Of a stretch of DNA of 64,000 nt, positions 55,873 to 64,000 are shown piece by piece. The notes under the pieces are model-generated. The model was not told where the DNA came from, did not search any database, and saw nothing but the letters and a program-made list of their open reading frames with translations. The stretch lies in contig NZ_CP177239.1 in the NCBI RefSeq assembly GCF_046773475.1, positions 1,860,001 through 1,924,000 on the forward strand, written 5' to 3'. Positions within the stretch are counted from its first letter, which is position 1; the number at the start of each line of letters is the position of its first letter. Both the position numbers and the translations under genes were made by a program. Source of the DNA: Nitratireductor aquimarinus (GTDB lineage Bacteria > Pseudomonadota > Alphaproteobacteria > Rhizobiales > Rhizobiaceae).

Positions 55873-57384
55873 TCAGCTCACGGTAAACTGCCCCATCATG
55901 CCGGCGTCCTCGTGTTCGAGAATGTGGCAGTGATACATGAAGGGCGTGTCCCTGCTCGCCGGGTGATCGAACCGCACCAGCAGCTCCGTTTCGCCATCGA
56001 CAAGAACCGTGTCTTTCCAGCCCTGGTCTTCCGGCCCCGGTTCGCGTCCGTTGACGCTGATCACCTGAAACGACACGCCATGGATGTGAAACGGGTGCGT
56101 GAGCATGTTCGTGGTCACGATCCAGCGTTCCGTCGCACCGCGTTCCACTTCTTCGTTGATCACGCCCATCTCGAAGGGGCGGCCATTGATGGAGAAGCCC
56201 CCCATCATGCCTCCGCCCATGCCCCCCATGCCCCCCATGCCCCTGCCGCCCCCCATACCCATATCGAGCGAGAAGCGGCGCGTCGCGGCAACTTTTGCCG
56301 GATCATGATCCGGGCGGGCGCCGCCGAGATTGTCTGGCAGACGCTTGATCGAGCCTTCAAGACGCTCATCGACAGTGAACGGAAGAACCGGGAACTGCCG
56401 CAGCCCCGTGACCCTGTCCACCATGCCAAGCGCGCGTCCCATCATGCCGCCCATGCCTGAATTGGGATCGCCATCGCTCGCAAGCGTCATCGCCCGACCG
56501 TCGGAGAAATCGACAAGGATCTCGGCCCGTTCGCCCGGCGACAGGCGCAGTGTCTCCAAAGCCACGGGTACCGGCAGATAGCCGCCATCCGTCGCAACCA
56601 GATGCATGGGCCGCCCGTCATCACAGAAGAGCGAATAGATCCGCGCATTCGACGCATTGATCAGCCGCAGGCGGACGATGGATTTCGGCACAACGGCCAC
56701 CGGATCGAGCTGCCCGTTTATGAGCATCGTGTCGCCTGTCATGCCATGCATGATGTCCATCATGGAGCTTGCATAGGCGAGTTCGCCATCCTGCGTGAAG
56801 CGCCGGTCCTGCAAAAGGAGCGTCAGATCATCGACGCCATAGGTGGACGGCAGGCCGCGCTCGTCATCCAGACCATCGGTGACGTGGATTGCGCCGGCAA
56901 GCCCGGCATAGACATCACGCGCCGTGCGGCCATGGATATGGGTGTGGAAGAACGCGGTGCAGGGCGACTGGTCGATCTCCATGTCGGGAACCCACTCGCC
57001 ACCGGGCTCCACGGGCAGATGCGGGCCGCCATCATGCTCTCCGGGTACAAGAAGGCCATGCCAATGCGCACTGACGGGAATGGGCAGCGTGTTGCCCACC
57101 CTGGCCTCCAGCGGCCCCTTCTTCATGCGCACGACGGGTCCGAGATAGGACTGGTTGAAGCCGATGGTCTGGGCGCTCAGCCCGCCGCCGAAATCCGTCT
57201 GCCCGGTCTGCGCCACCACCTCGAAACGACCGGTCTCAGTCGTGTCGATCAGCGTCGGCATGCGCAAAGGCGCGCGGTCTGCGGCAAGGGCTGCGGCGGG
57301 TGGCAATGAGGGTCGCAGCACGATGCCGGCAGCGCCTATCGCAGCCAGCGCGGTTGCACCTGTGAGAAAGTGACGTCGTTTCAT
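55873..57384 (-). CDS. Periplasmic multicopper oxidase (CueO-like)
   Basis: A 503-residue oxidase that converts Cu(I) to Cu(II). It has a twin-arginine signal (MKRRHFLTGATALAAIGAAG). Copper motifs are SAHWHGLLVPGEHDGG, FFHTHIHGRTARDVYAGLAG, THPFHIHGVSFQ and YHCHILEHEDAGMM. A Gly/Met-rich insertion (MGGGRGMGGMGGMGGGMM) near residue 370-390 corresponds to the Met-rich region of CueO. It overlaps the cytochrome gene upstream by 4 bp. Confidence 0.93.
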   Translation of the reverse strand: MKRRHFLTGATALAAIGAAGIVLRPSLPPAAALAADRAPLRMPTLIDTTETGRFEVVAQTGQTDFGGGLSAQTIGFNQSYLGPVVRMKKGPLEARVGNTLPIPVSAHWHGLLVPGEHDGGPHLPVEPGGEWVPDMEIDQSPCTAFFHTHIHGRTARDVYAGLAGAIHVTDGLDDERGLPSTYGVDDLTLLLQDRRFTQDGELAYASSMMDIMHGMTGDTMLINGQLDPVAVVPKSIVRLRLINASNARIYSLFCDDGRPMHLVATDGGYLPVPVALETLRLSPGERAEILVDFSDGRAMTLASDGDPNSGMGGMMGRALGMVDRVTGLRQFPVLPFTVDERLEGSIKRLPDNLGGARPDHDPAKVAATRRFSLDMGMGGGRGMGGMGGMGGGMMGGFSINGRPFEMGVINEEVERGATERWIVTTNMLTHPFHIHGVSFQVISVNGREPGPEDQGWKDTVLVDGETELLVRFDHPASRDTPFMYHCHILEHEDAGMMGQFTVS

Positions 57385-57875
57385 CGTGTTCGCTCCTGCG
57401 CGGAACGCGCGTTCAGTTCGTCGTGGCCCTCGCGTATCTCATCGGGCCAGGTGCTCTTGATGTAGGACAGCACCGCAACGATCTCCTCATCCGACAGAAT
57501 GCCATCATAGACCGGCATTGCCGAAACGTAATCGTCGAGATTGGCTGCCGCAGCCACACCGTATTTCGTTATCGCGAAAAGCAGCGTGTCATTGTGGTGC
57601 CAGGTGTGCCCGGTTTCATCATGCGGCGGCGCGGGCATGGAGCCATCCGGCCCGGGTGTGCGCCAGTCCGCGGTCTCGCCTTCAAGGTCTGCGCCATGGC
57701 ACGAGGCGCAATTGGCCGCGTAGATTTCCCTGCCGCGTGCAACGAGCTGCCGGTCATCGGGCTTCAGGAGAGCAGCATCCTCCGCCGCCCCCTCCACCAG
57801 CACCAGCCAGAGCGCCGCCGATAGAGCGACCGCGAAAGCGACGCCCAGAACGACTAAGACCGAGCCTGCACGCAT
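57381..57875 (-). CDS. c-type cytochrome coupled to the multicopper oxidase
   Basis: A 164-residue protein with an N-terminal membrane anchor or signal (SVLVVLGVAFAVALSAALWL) and one haem site CASCH (about residues 56-60) with a later axial Met in VSAMPVYDGILSDEEI. It overlaps the oxidase start by 4 bp and may pass electrons to or from it in the periplasm. Confidence 0.88.
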   Translation of the reverse strand: MRAGSVLVVLGVAFAVALSAALWLVLVEGAAEDAALLKPDDRQLVARGREIYAANCASCHGADLEGETADWRTPGPDGSMPAPPHDETGHTWHHNDTLLFAITKYGVAAAANLDDYVSAMPVYDGILSDEEIVAVLSYIKSTWPDEIREGHDELNARSAQERTR

Positions 57876-58005
57876 GCCTGCCTCGCCTGAACGGGAAAAC
57901 CGGAGCCGCCGCCATCAGACGGTGCCTGCGAAGACAGGACCGTCACAGCGACGGTCATGCCTGCTGCCGGAGCGCAATGCGCCCCGGCGCGAATGCCCGG
58001 CAGGG

Positions 58006-58488
58006 TCATTTCTTGCCGGTTTCGAGGAAGACGCCCGGCTGGGTGTCGGCATATCCGTCGAATGTGTAGACTGTGTATTCGGCCTCAGGGTCGTATCCCA
58101 TGCCCAGCGAGCCCATCGGCATGCCCGGAACGGCGATGCCCTTCACGTCCGGCTTCTCGGACATGAGCTTTTCCACCGCCTCGATCGGCACGTGACCTTC
58201 AAGCACATATTTGCGCTCGTCGCCGATCACCGCCGTGTGACAGGCCCCCATAGCGTCAGGCACACCGGCCTGCTTCTTCACATTGGTGAGGTCTTCCAGA
58301 TCGCTCACCTTCATCGTGTAACCGGCCTCTTCCATGGCCTCGACCCACACTTCACAGCAGCCGCACCACGGCGTCTTGTAGACGGTGATGGTCTTGTCGC
58401 TGTCTGCCGGAGCGGCATGAGCCGCGCCAAGAAGCGTTGAAAGGGCAAGTGCGGCTGCAGGCATCTGCTTCAGGATGGCGTTCTTCAT
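58006..58488 (-). CDS. DUF411 periplasmic metal-binding protein
   Basis: A 160-residue secreted protein with signal peptide MKNAILKQMPAAALALSTLL... and the DUF411 motif VYKTPWCGCCEVWVEAMEEA (Cys-x-Cys-Cys), then GVPDAMGACHTAVIGD and VPGMPMGSLGM. DUF411 proteins occur in copper and silver resistance loci and probably bind the metal. Confidence 0.88.
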   Translation of the reverse strand: MKNAILKQMPAAALALSTLLGAAHAAPADSDKTITVYKTPWCGCCEVWVEAMEEAGYTMKVSDLEDLTNVKKQAGVPDAMGACHTAVIGDERKYVLEGHVPIEAVEKLMSEKPDVKGIAVPGMPMGSLGMGYDPEAEYTVYTFDGYADTQPGVFLETGKK

Positions 58489-58701
58489 TGTGGTTCTCTT
58501 TCGAATGATCTCGGGGGAGAGCCGCGACAGGAACTGAAATCGTCCAGAGGGCCAGAATGCGCGCCACCGGGGCCGCTCTTGCGCGACCGGGTTCAGGTGG
58601 CGGGCTCATGCCCGAAGGCAGCGCCAAGGCGCACACCTTTCTGGAGACCGATATCCTCTCTCGACTGATTGAAATGCGCCGGATACCGGCGCTGAAAGCG
58701 A

Positions 58702-59028
58702 TCAGGCGAGGATGGGCGGTCGAAAGAGACGTAAGGGGACGGGCTGATGAAGCGTCACGGTCGGCATGCTGGCAAGCGGCGAGACCGTGGCGTGGAACTG
58801 CTGCACCTGGAAGGGCGCGATGTAATGGCAATCCATTGCGCAATTCATCTCGAAGGGCATCGCGCCATCGCTGGCCGGCCCGCAGCAATCCATCATCGAA
58901 GAATCAGCGGCATGCGCGGCCGTTTCCGTGGCGGCGACCGAATCAGCCGCAAACGCCGTCTGCATTGCGGGAAGCGCGCCCGCAAAGGCAAAAACGATCA
59001 GAAGCAGGACGGCCAGAAACCTTCTCAT
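58702..59028 (-). CDS. Secreted Met/Cys/His-rich protein of the copper cluster
   Basis: A 108-residue protein with a signal peptide (MRRFLAVLLLIVFAFAGALP). The mature part is rich in possible copper ligands (SSMMDCCGPASDGAMPFEMN, CAMDCHYIAP). No family is firmly recognised. First gene of the minus-strand copper group; its own promoter is not obvious. Confidence 0.65.
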   Translation of the reverse strand: MRRFLAVLLLIVFAFAGALPAMQTAFAADSVAATETAAHAADSSMMDCCGPASDGAMPFEMNCAMDCHYIAPFQVQQFHATVSPLASMPTVTLHQPVPLRLFRPPILA

Positions 59029-59444
59029 GAAGCGTTATGTATCGCGCCATGGCCGGGAAATCCATAAAAACCGGGCGCCTGCGACACCGAAACCGGGTCT
59101 GGAGGCGTTCAATGTTGCGCCACTTCGATAGGCATATCCATTGGGCGAAACACGACTGCCGCGGCGGGTAGCGGGCCAACAAACGCCCAAGAGGCTATCC
59201 GAAAGCTCACCCCTCCCCGGCGCTGCAGCGACCCGGTAAAAGAAGTAAAGGCATCCGACGCCACTCATTTTTCGAACATCGCGATTGACAATCTTCCACT
59301 ACTGATATCACTTAAGCTAAGTAATTGGATTTATTAAGATATCTCGAAAAACTATTCAAACTTGAATTAAGTTTCATTCGAGCGCAGCGAACTGCACGAC
59401 TCCGGCCCAACAGCCCCATATACCCCGCACTAAAGGCAAGAGCG
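59029..59444. other. Gene-poor, AT-shifting region before the immunity gene
   Basis: No gene is supported. From about 59270 the sequence becomes AT-rich (TTAAGCTAAGTAATTGGATT), marking a change in base composition that continues through the immunity gene and suggests horizontal acquisition of the secretion locus. A frame beginning at 59325 merely extends the immunity gene upstream. Confidence 0.5.
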
Positions 59445-60110
59445 ATGAACGCCAACAAAACCTCCCGATCAACGACCATTGCGAAGCCGAAGAAGCGGAA
59501 GTTTTTTCTGTTCGGTCCCGACATTACAGGTGGCGGCAAAGGCCATGGGCTTGAAATTGTCAATGAAGATGCCCTGATCGTTCCTGGCCTCGCTTTTTTT
59601 GCCGCGCCGATAGATCGGGTCGAAACCTACAGGAAGTGGTCAGGCTTCGGATATTTCAAGGAAGTACCGCACATTGTTGAGAAAAAGGGGCATCGGCAAC
59701 CGCGCGACATGGAGGCATATGGCGATTTCTCGCTCATTTCGGAGCGAATGAAACGGATACTAGAGACCGTCGACGAGAAAGCCTTCGCCTTTGCGGAATG
59801 TGACCTCACATTAGCGGACGGATCCAAGGGACCGACATACTATCTCTGTGATGTTGTTCGTGAGCTTGATGCTCTGGACCTAGCTTCTTCCAAATTGAAA
59901 GTGGAAGTTAGTGATGATTTCATCCATGGAAAACACTACAGCATTGCTGGAGGCGCCAACCTTTTCTTCAATGAAGATGAAATAGGTTCTGCACATGTTT
60001 TTGTACAACCCCACCTCGGAGCAGACCCTATATGCGACAATATTTTGCGCGACGCATGCAAACATGAAGATCTAAAGGGAATTCGCTTCCGCGACGTCTC
60101 GAAACTATAA
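59445..60110 (+). CDS. Imm11-like (DUF1629) immunity protein
   Basis: A 221-residue protein. The C-terminal half (TYYLCDVVRELDALDLASSK, HYSIAGGANLFFNEDEIGSA, HVFVQPHLGADPICDNILRD, ACKHEDLKGIRFRDVSKL) follows the Imm11/DUF1629 pattern of polymorphic-toxin immunity proteins. It lies 40 bp before a protein with a nuclease motif, so it probably neutralises that protein in the producer. The start at 59445 (MNANKTSRST) is preferred to 59325. Confidence 0.7.
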   Translation: MNANKTSRSTTIAKPKKRKFFLFGPDITGGGKGHGLEIVNEDALIVPGLAFFAAPIDRVETYRKWSGFGYFKEVPHIVEKKGHRQPRDMEAYGDFSLISERMKRILETVDEKAFAFAECDLTLADGSKGPTYYLCDVVRELDALDLASSKLKVEVSDDFIHGKHYSIAGGANLFFNEDEIGSAHVFVQPHLGADPICDNILRDACKHEDLKGIRFRDVSKL

Positions 60111-60150
60111 TTAACATTAATTTTTAATATTGCTTTCTAGAGTTTTCATC

Positions 60151-62250
60151 GTGACAAAAATAAATTTGCACCAGGAACATCATATTATTGAGCGTCAGGC
60201 ATTCGGAAAAAGCGGATTGCTTAAGGAGCTCTCAAAACGCAATTTGCTCAACCTCGATAGTCCGCGCAATCTGCTCAACCTGCCACAATCCAAGGAACTC
60301 GCGGCAAAGCTCGGCGTCTCACCGCATCAAGGTGGACCGTTGAAGGCATATTCTGAAGGGCTGGCCGGTCAACTTCAGAGGCTTCAGGGCACCAAAGACT
60401 ACCGCGCCATGCTCTCCGGCGACAAAGCCGCCGGACAGCGGCTTGCCGGGCGCGTCAACGGGCTGATGGACACGCTGAAAGCGGGGCTGGTCAATGGTGA
60501 TCTTTACACCAACACGCCGAAGGGTCTGTCGGATGTAGCGACGAACGCGAAGATCAGCTCCTTCTTCGGCGACCTCGACGGCTATACAAGGAAGCACGCG
60601 GCGCAGATCGGCAAGCTGGGAAAGTTGCCAGCGCCGGAGGCCAAGTGGGCGGCGGCTCTGAAGTCGAAGAAAGCACTCGAAACGACGGTAGACGCCTTGC
60701 AGAAAGCTGGCGTCAAGCTTGGCAAGGGACCGGCGGCCGCTACGCTTGAGGAGCTGGCCGGAGCCGTGGTGGTTTCGGGTAAGCAGAGCCTGCTCTCAGC
60801 AACATCGCTGACAACGCTCAAGAATTACTATGCCAGCCTTCCTGTTTACGTCAGAAACGGCGTCAGGGTCAGCGGGCCGGCTGCCACCGCTTTGGGCATA
60901 TCTGTGAGTGTCGCCGAGGCGGCGCAGCAGGCAAAAGCTGGCGACACGGCAGGTGCAATCGGCACTCTGGCACGCCTTGCGGGAGCCCTCTATTTCGGCG
61001 CGAAAGGCATGGCGCTCGGCGCGGCCGGCGGAATGGCTGCTGGCGGACCAGTGGTCTCGGTCATAGGCGGCGTGATCGGCGGCGTGGCAGGCGCCGTAGG
61101 CGGCGATGCGGCCGTGGGAGTACTGATGGATGGCGCAAACAATCTCCTCGGGGCTGTGGCCGGCCATGCGTGGAGCAAATCGTCCAAACTCCTTCCCTCC
61201 ATTCATGATTTCATGCTTTTCATTGAGGTCGGTCAAGCGATCACGGGTGGTGCGCGCGAGTTGAATGCGCTGGTAAAGGAAGTCACCCAGGTTGGAGGGC
61301 ACACCAAGCCGAGCCGGAGAGCTGGAGCCACTGTCGGTAGTCTTGGAAGAAAGAGATCGAAATCACTTCACCACCGCAGTGGCGGGCATTCTTCCGACAA
61401 TCAAGATGGTGGTTCTAAGAGACCTGTATACGACCCTTGTTGTGACAGCTTTCAAAAATCGCGCACCTATGTCGAGCGCGACGGCGTCACTCGTTTGCCA
61501 TGCATTGTAGTTCGCGCGGGTGACGAATGGGGAAATTCCAGTCAGACAGGTCGCAGCAGAAGCAGTGGCAGCGGCAATAGCAAAGGCCGCGGCCGAAGCG
61601 GAGGAAGCCGGGGCGTAGTTTCAAAACAGGCACGAGACGCGGTTTCGAGAGGAAGGGGCGGGCTTTATCCAGTCGCTCTCGACCTTGATGGCGATGGAGT
61701 TCTTGATATCCGACCACTTGAACCAGCCTTGTCAGTTGGCCCTCTGTTCGATGCGAATTGCGATGGAACACCGGATTCGGTTGCCTGGGTCGGACCTTCG
61801 GACGGCCTGCTGACGATCGACCTTGGCGCCGATGGCGAACAAGGGCCTGACGGGACCATTGATCAAACCAGAGAACTCGCCTTTGCCTTGTGGAAGACAC
61901 AGGATGAGATCGCAACGGAAAGCGGGACCAAGAGCGATAAGCCAGTGACCGACCTTGAAGGCTTGCGCTGGGCCTTCGACACCAATGGCGACAATGTTCT
62001 GGACCCTCACGATGATCGCTGGAACGAGTTCCGCATCTGGCAGGATCACAATCAAAACGGCGCTAGCGACCCCGGAGAGCTGCGCACGATGGAAGAGGCC
62101 CGTGTCGCCTTCATCGAACTGCTGCCATCCAGCAAAGGCTCAAGACTGTTCGCCGACGGTTCGGCCATAACCGGCACGAGCTCTTTCGGGAAAACGGATG
62201 GCACAGCCGGCCTCGCTGCCGATGTCGTGCTGAGCTATCGATCGCACTGA
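60151..62250 (+). CDS. Secreted polymorphic-toxin-like protein: N-terminal AHH nuclease motif, C-terminal RTX/EF-hand-like region
   Basis: A 699-residue protein (GTG start; TTG at 60130 is possible). Residues 4-80 resemble AHH-type HNH nuclease domains: HQEHHIIERQAFGKSGLL, SPRNLLNLP and GVSPHQGGPLKAY. The usual second His of the HxGxH motif is Pro63 here. Residues 285-345 are Gly/Ala-rich and hydrophobic (GAAGGMAAGGPVVSVIGGVI). Residues 505-699 hold Asp-rich calcium-type repeats (ALDLDGDGVLDIRPLEP, FDTNGDNVLDPHDDRWNEFR, IWQDHNQNGASDPGEL) found at the ends of type I secretion substrates. An immunity gene precedes it and a T1SS ABC gene follows. Confidence 0.72.
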   Translation: MTKINLHQEHHIIERQAFGKSGLLKELSKRNLLNLDSPRNLLNLPQSKELAAKLGVSPHQGGPLKAYSEGLAGQLQRLQGTKDYRAMLSGDKAAGQRLAGRVNGLMDTLKAGLVNGDLYTNTPKGLSDVATNAKISSFFGDLDGYTRKHAAQIGKLGKLPAPEAKWAAALKSKKALETTVDALQKAGVKLGKGPAAATLEELAGAVVVSGKQSLLSATSLTTLKNYYASLPVYVRNGVRVSGPAATALGISVSVAEAAQQAKAGDTAGAIGTLARLAGALYFGAKGMALGAAGGMAAGGPVVSVIGGVIGGVAGAVGGDAAVGVLMDGANNLLGAVAGHAWSKSSKLLPSIHDFMLFIEVGQAITGGARELNALVKEVTQVGGHTKPSRRAGATVGSLGRKRSKSLHHRSGGHSSDNQDGGSKRPVYDPCCDSFQKSRTYVERDGVTRLPCIVVRAGDEWGNSSQTGRSRSSGSGNSKGRGRSGGSRGVVSKQARDAVSRGRGGLYPVALDLDGDGVLDIRPLEPALSVGPLFDANCDGTPDSVAWVGPSDGLLTIDLGADGEQGPDGTIDQTRELAFALWKTQDEIATESGTKSDKPVTDLEGLRWAFDTNGDNVLDPHDDRWNEFRIWQDHNQNGASDPGELRTMEEARVAFIELLPSSKGSRLFADGSAITGTSSFGKTDGTAGLAADVVLSYRSH

Positions 62251-62274
62251 ATTCCCGACTTCCCGACCACACGC

Positions 62275-62306
62275 CCACCTGAACACCGGAAACGGCGTTC
62301 GGGTGG
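62275..62306 (+). promoter_or_regulatory. Intercistronic hairpin between toxin and transporter genes
   Basis: CCACCTGAAC and GTTCGGGTGG form a 10-bp stem (one T.G) without a T-run. It may stabilise or attenuate the transcript between the 62250 stop and the 62397 start. Confidence 0.4.
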
Positions 62307-62396
62307 ATGTGGTGTGCGAATTTCATGACCTGCAGCAGCGTTGAAAACGTGCCGCAGCCTCTCTCATGCATCCCGTATTTTCAGACGACACCGAGC

Positions 62397-64000
62397 ATGG
62401 ACAATAACCAGCCCCACGATCCGGGCCTACAAGCACGCACTGTTGCAGCGGAAACCGGGCTGGCGGCACTCAGCCTGATCGCGGGTTTCTATCGAATATC
62501 GATTGAGCCTGAGAAACTCTCGCGTGAATTGGCCCTTTCCGGCGAGGCCAACAGCCAGGACATTCAGCGCGCAGCGCGCTTGATCGGCCTGAAAGCTCGC
62601 CACGTCGGGCGACTGAATGCGCAGCGCCTCTCCACACTTCCCGCCCCCGCAATAGCCTGTCTTGGCGACAGGGGCTTCGCTGTATTCGGCGGAGTTACAA
62701 GAGAAGGAACCTACCGACTCCTCGATCCGGCAAGCCTGGCCGTTCGGGACCTGCCAGCCAATGAATTCCTTGAAGCCGACAGTGGCGGCATGATTCTTCT
62801 GCAAAGGCGCATGGGCGGTCCGGGCACGGATCAGGAAAGTTTCGGCTTTCGCTGGTTCCTGCCATCGATCTGGCGCTATCGACGGCCGATCGTACATGTG
62901 CTTCTGGCCAGCCTGTTCGTGCAGATATTCGCCCTGGTCACCCCCCTGTTCTTCCAGGTGGTGGTCGACAAGGTCCTTGCGCATCGCAGCTATTCAACGC
63001 TGATTATCCTGGTTACCGGCCTGGTTGTTATCGGTCTCTTCGACGTCGTTCTCCAATATCTGCGCACCTATGCGCTATCGCATACGGCGAATCGGATTGA
63101 TGTAGAGCTGGGCCGCCGACTGTTTCGTCATCTTCTCAACCTGCCGCTCAGCTATTTCGAGACCCGCGCTGCCGGTCAAACGGTCGCACGGGTGCGCGAA
63201 CTGGAAACTATTCGCGACTTCCTCACCGGCCAGGCGCTCTTCAGCGGCCTCGACCTCGTTTTTACATTCATCTTCATCGCGGTGCTGTTCGCATATTCGA
63301 CAACACTTACATGGATCGTGATTGCGTCCATCCCATTTTACATTGGTATCGGGGTTCTCATCCGACCATTTTTGCGGACCCGCATTGACGCAAAATTCGA
63401 CCGCGGTGCCTATAGCCAGCAATTGCTCGTCGAATCCATCGTTGGCGCACAGACCATAAAGGCGGCGGCGATTGAGCCAACTATCACGGCGCAATGGGAG
63501 GAGCGTCTGGCCGCTTACGTAAAGGCGTCCTTTGCGGCGACCATGCTTGCAGCCAAGGGGCAGAACGCCATCCAGTATGTGAGCAAGGTGACAACGGCGG
63601 CGCTGCTCCTGTTCGGCGCTCAGGCCGTCATCAACGGCGAAATGACGGTCGGCGCACTCATAGCCTTCAACATGATCTCCGGGCAGGTTGCACAACCCAT
63701 TCTACGCCTGTCGCAATTGTGGCAAGACTTCCAGCAGGTGCAGATTTCGGTCGCTCGGCTGGCAGATATTCTGAACGCCCCAGCGGAACCACGCCCCTCA
63801 AGCACCACCGCGCTACCCAGGCCGAATGGAGCCATAGAACTCAGAAGCGTTCGCTTCCGCTACTCACCCAACGGGCCGGATGTCTTGAAAGATATCTGTC
63901 TTGAGATCGGTTCAGGAGAGGTGGTCGGCATTGTCGGCCCATCTGGATCGGGCAAATCCACACTGACCAAGCTTATTCAGCGGTTCTACATTCCAACTTG
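62397..64000 (+). CDS. Type I secretion ABC transporter (HlyB-like), partial, runs off window
   Basis: The first 534 residues are present. Residues 10-130 are a C39-peptidase-like domain without the catalytic Cys (AALSLIAGFYRISIEPEKLS), as in RTX exporters. The membrane domain starts near 155 (RRPIVHVLLASLFVQIFALV) and contains FFQVVVDKVLAHRSYSTL and the loop LPLSYFETRAAGQTVARVRE. The ATPase domain has Walker A GPSGSGKST near residue 514. It exports the adjacent RTX-like protein, probably with an HlyD-type partner beyond the window. Confidence 0.9.
   Translation, partial: MDNNQPHDPGLQARTVAAETGLAALSLIAGFYRISIEPEKLSRELALSGEANSQDIQRAARLIGLKARHVGRLNAQRLSTLPAPAIACLGDRGFAVFGGVTREGTYRLLDPASLAVRDLPANEFLEADSGGMILLQRRMGGPGTDQESFGFRWFLPSIWRYRRPIVHVLLASLFVQIFALVTPLFFQVVVDKVLAHRSYSTLIILVTGLVVIGLFDVVLQYLRTYALSHTANRIDVELGRRLFRHLLNLPLSYFETRAAGQTVARVRELETIRDFLTGQALFSGLDLVFTFIFIAVLFAYSTTLTWIVIASIPFYIGIGVLIRPFLRTRIDAKFDRGAYSQQLLVESIVGAQTIKAAAIEPTITAQWEERLAAYVKASFAATMLAAKGQNAIQYVSKVTTAALLLFGAQAVINGEMTVGALIAFNMISGQVAQPILRLSQLWQDFQQVQISVARLADILNAPAEPRPSSTTALPRPNGAIELRSVRFRYSPNGPDVLKDICLEIGSGEVVGIVGPSGSGKSTLTKLIQRFYIPT

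Overview
The window looks like chromosome of an alphaproteobacterium of the order Hyphomicrobiales (Rhizobiales), probably near Phyllobacteriaceae. The evidence is the block murA - DUF2948 - UPF0262 - LMW phosphatase - infA - maf - yacG, an LsrB-type LysR gene divergent from a DUF1127 gene, high GC content and Rhizobiales-type interspersed palindromes. No sequence search was possible, so family calls rest on motif recognition.

Layout. (1) 1-6.5 kb: a fragment of a conjugative or mobilizable element (VirD4/TraG coupling protein, candidate oriT, MobC-like protein, relaxase), followed by a HicB-like protein, a DUF3644 protein and a close match to the phage-exclusion protease Lit. (2) 6.8-23.6 kb: host metabolism and transport. 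It holds a FUSC exporter, a K+-channel-like protein, a LysR/methyltransferase pair, a hydrolase, a LacI-controlled operon (inositol-monophosphatase-like enzyme, ABC importer, glycerophosphodiesterase), a galactitol-type PTS and a membrane-anchored regulator-like protein. (3) 24.1-45.8 kb: a 21.7-kb prophage in the 3' end of tRNA-Thr(GGT), bounded by 47-bp att repeats with integrase arm sites inside both ends. It carries endolysin, overlapping spanin-like genes, a toxin-antitoxin pair, a Stealth-type glycan phosphotransferase, portal, protease, a phage DnaN clamp, GapR, a GcrA-like protein, a tRNA-Met, Cro/CI-type regulators and xis/int. Two identical IS21-family copies cut the capsid, terminase and ParB/MT-A70 genes, and no tail genes are seen, so the prophage is probably defective. 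(4) 45.8-55.2 kb: the core-gene block, lsrB/DUF1127, xseA and a diguanylate cyclase. (5) 55.4-59 kb: a copper-handling cluster with two divergent CueR-type promoters. (6) 59.4-64 kb: an Imm11-like immunity gene, a protein with an N-terminal AHH-type nuclease motif and a C-terminal RTX/EF-hand-like region, and a type I secretion ABC transporter running off the window.

The most unusual part is the non-coding stretch of the prophage at 26.0-30.4 kb. It holds nine 64-75-nt stem-loops with 8-13-bp terminal stems and 42-57-nt inner parts, interleaved with terminator-like hairpins. Two segments are duplicated, and the stems keep pairing through a compensatory change and through G.U pairs that only work in plus-strand RNA. 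This suggests an undescribed array of small structured RNAs. The second candidate for a new system is the secreted nuclease/immunity/type I secretion locus at the right edge.
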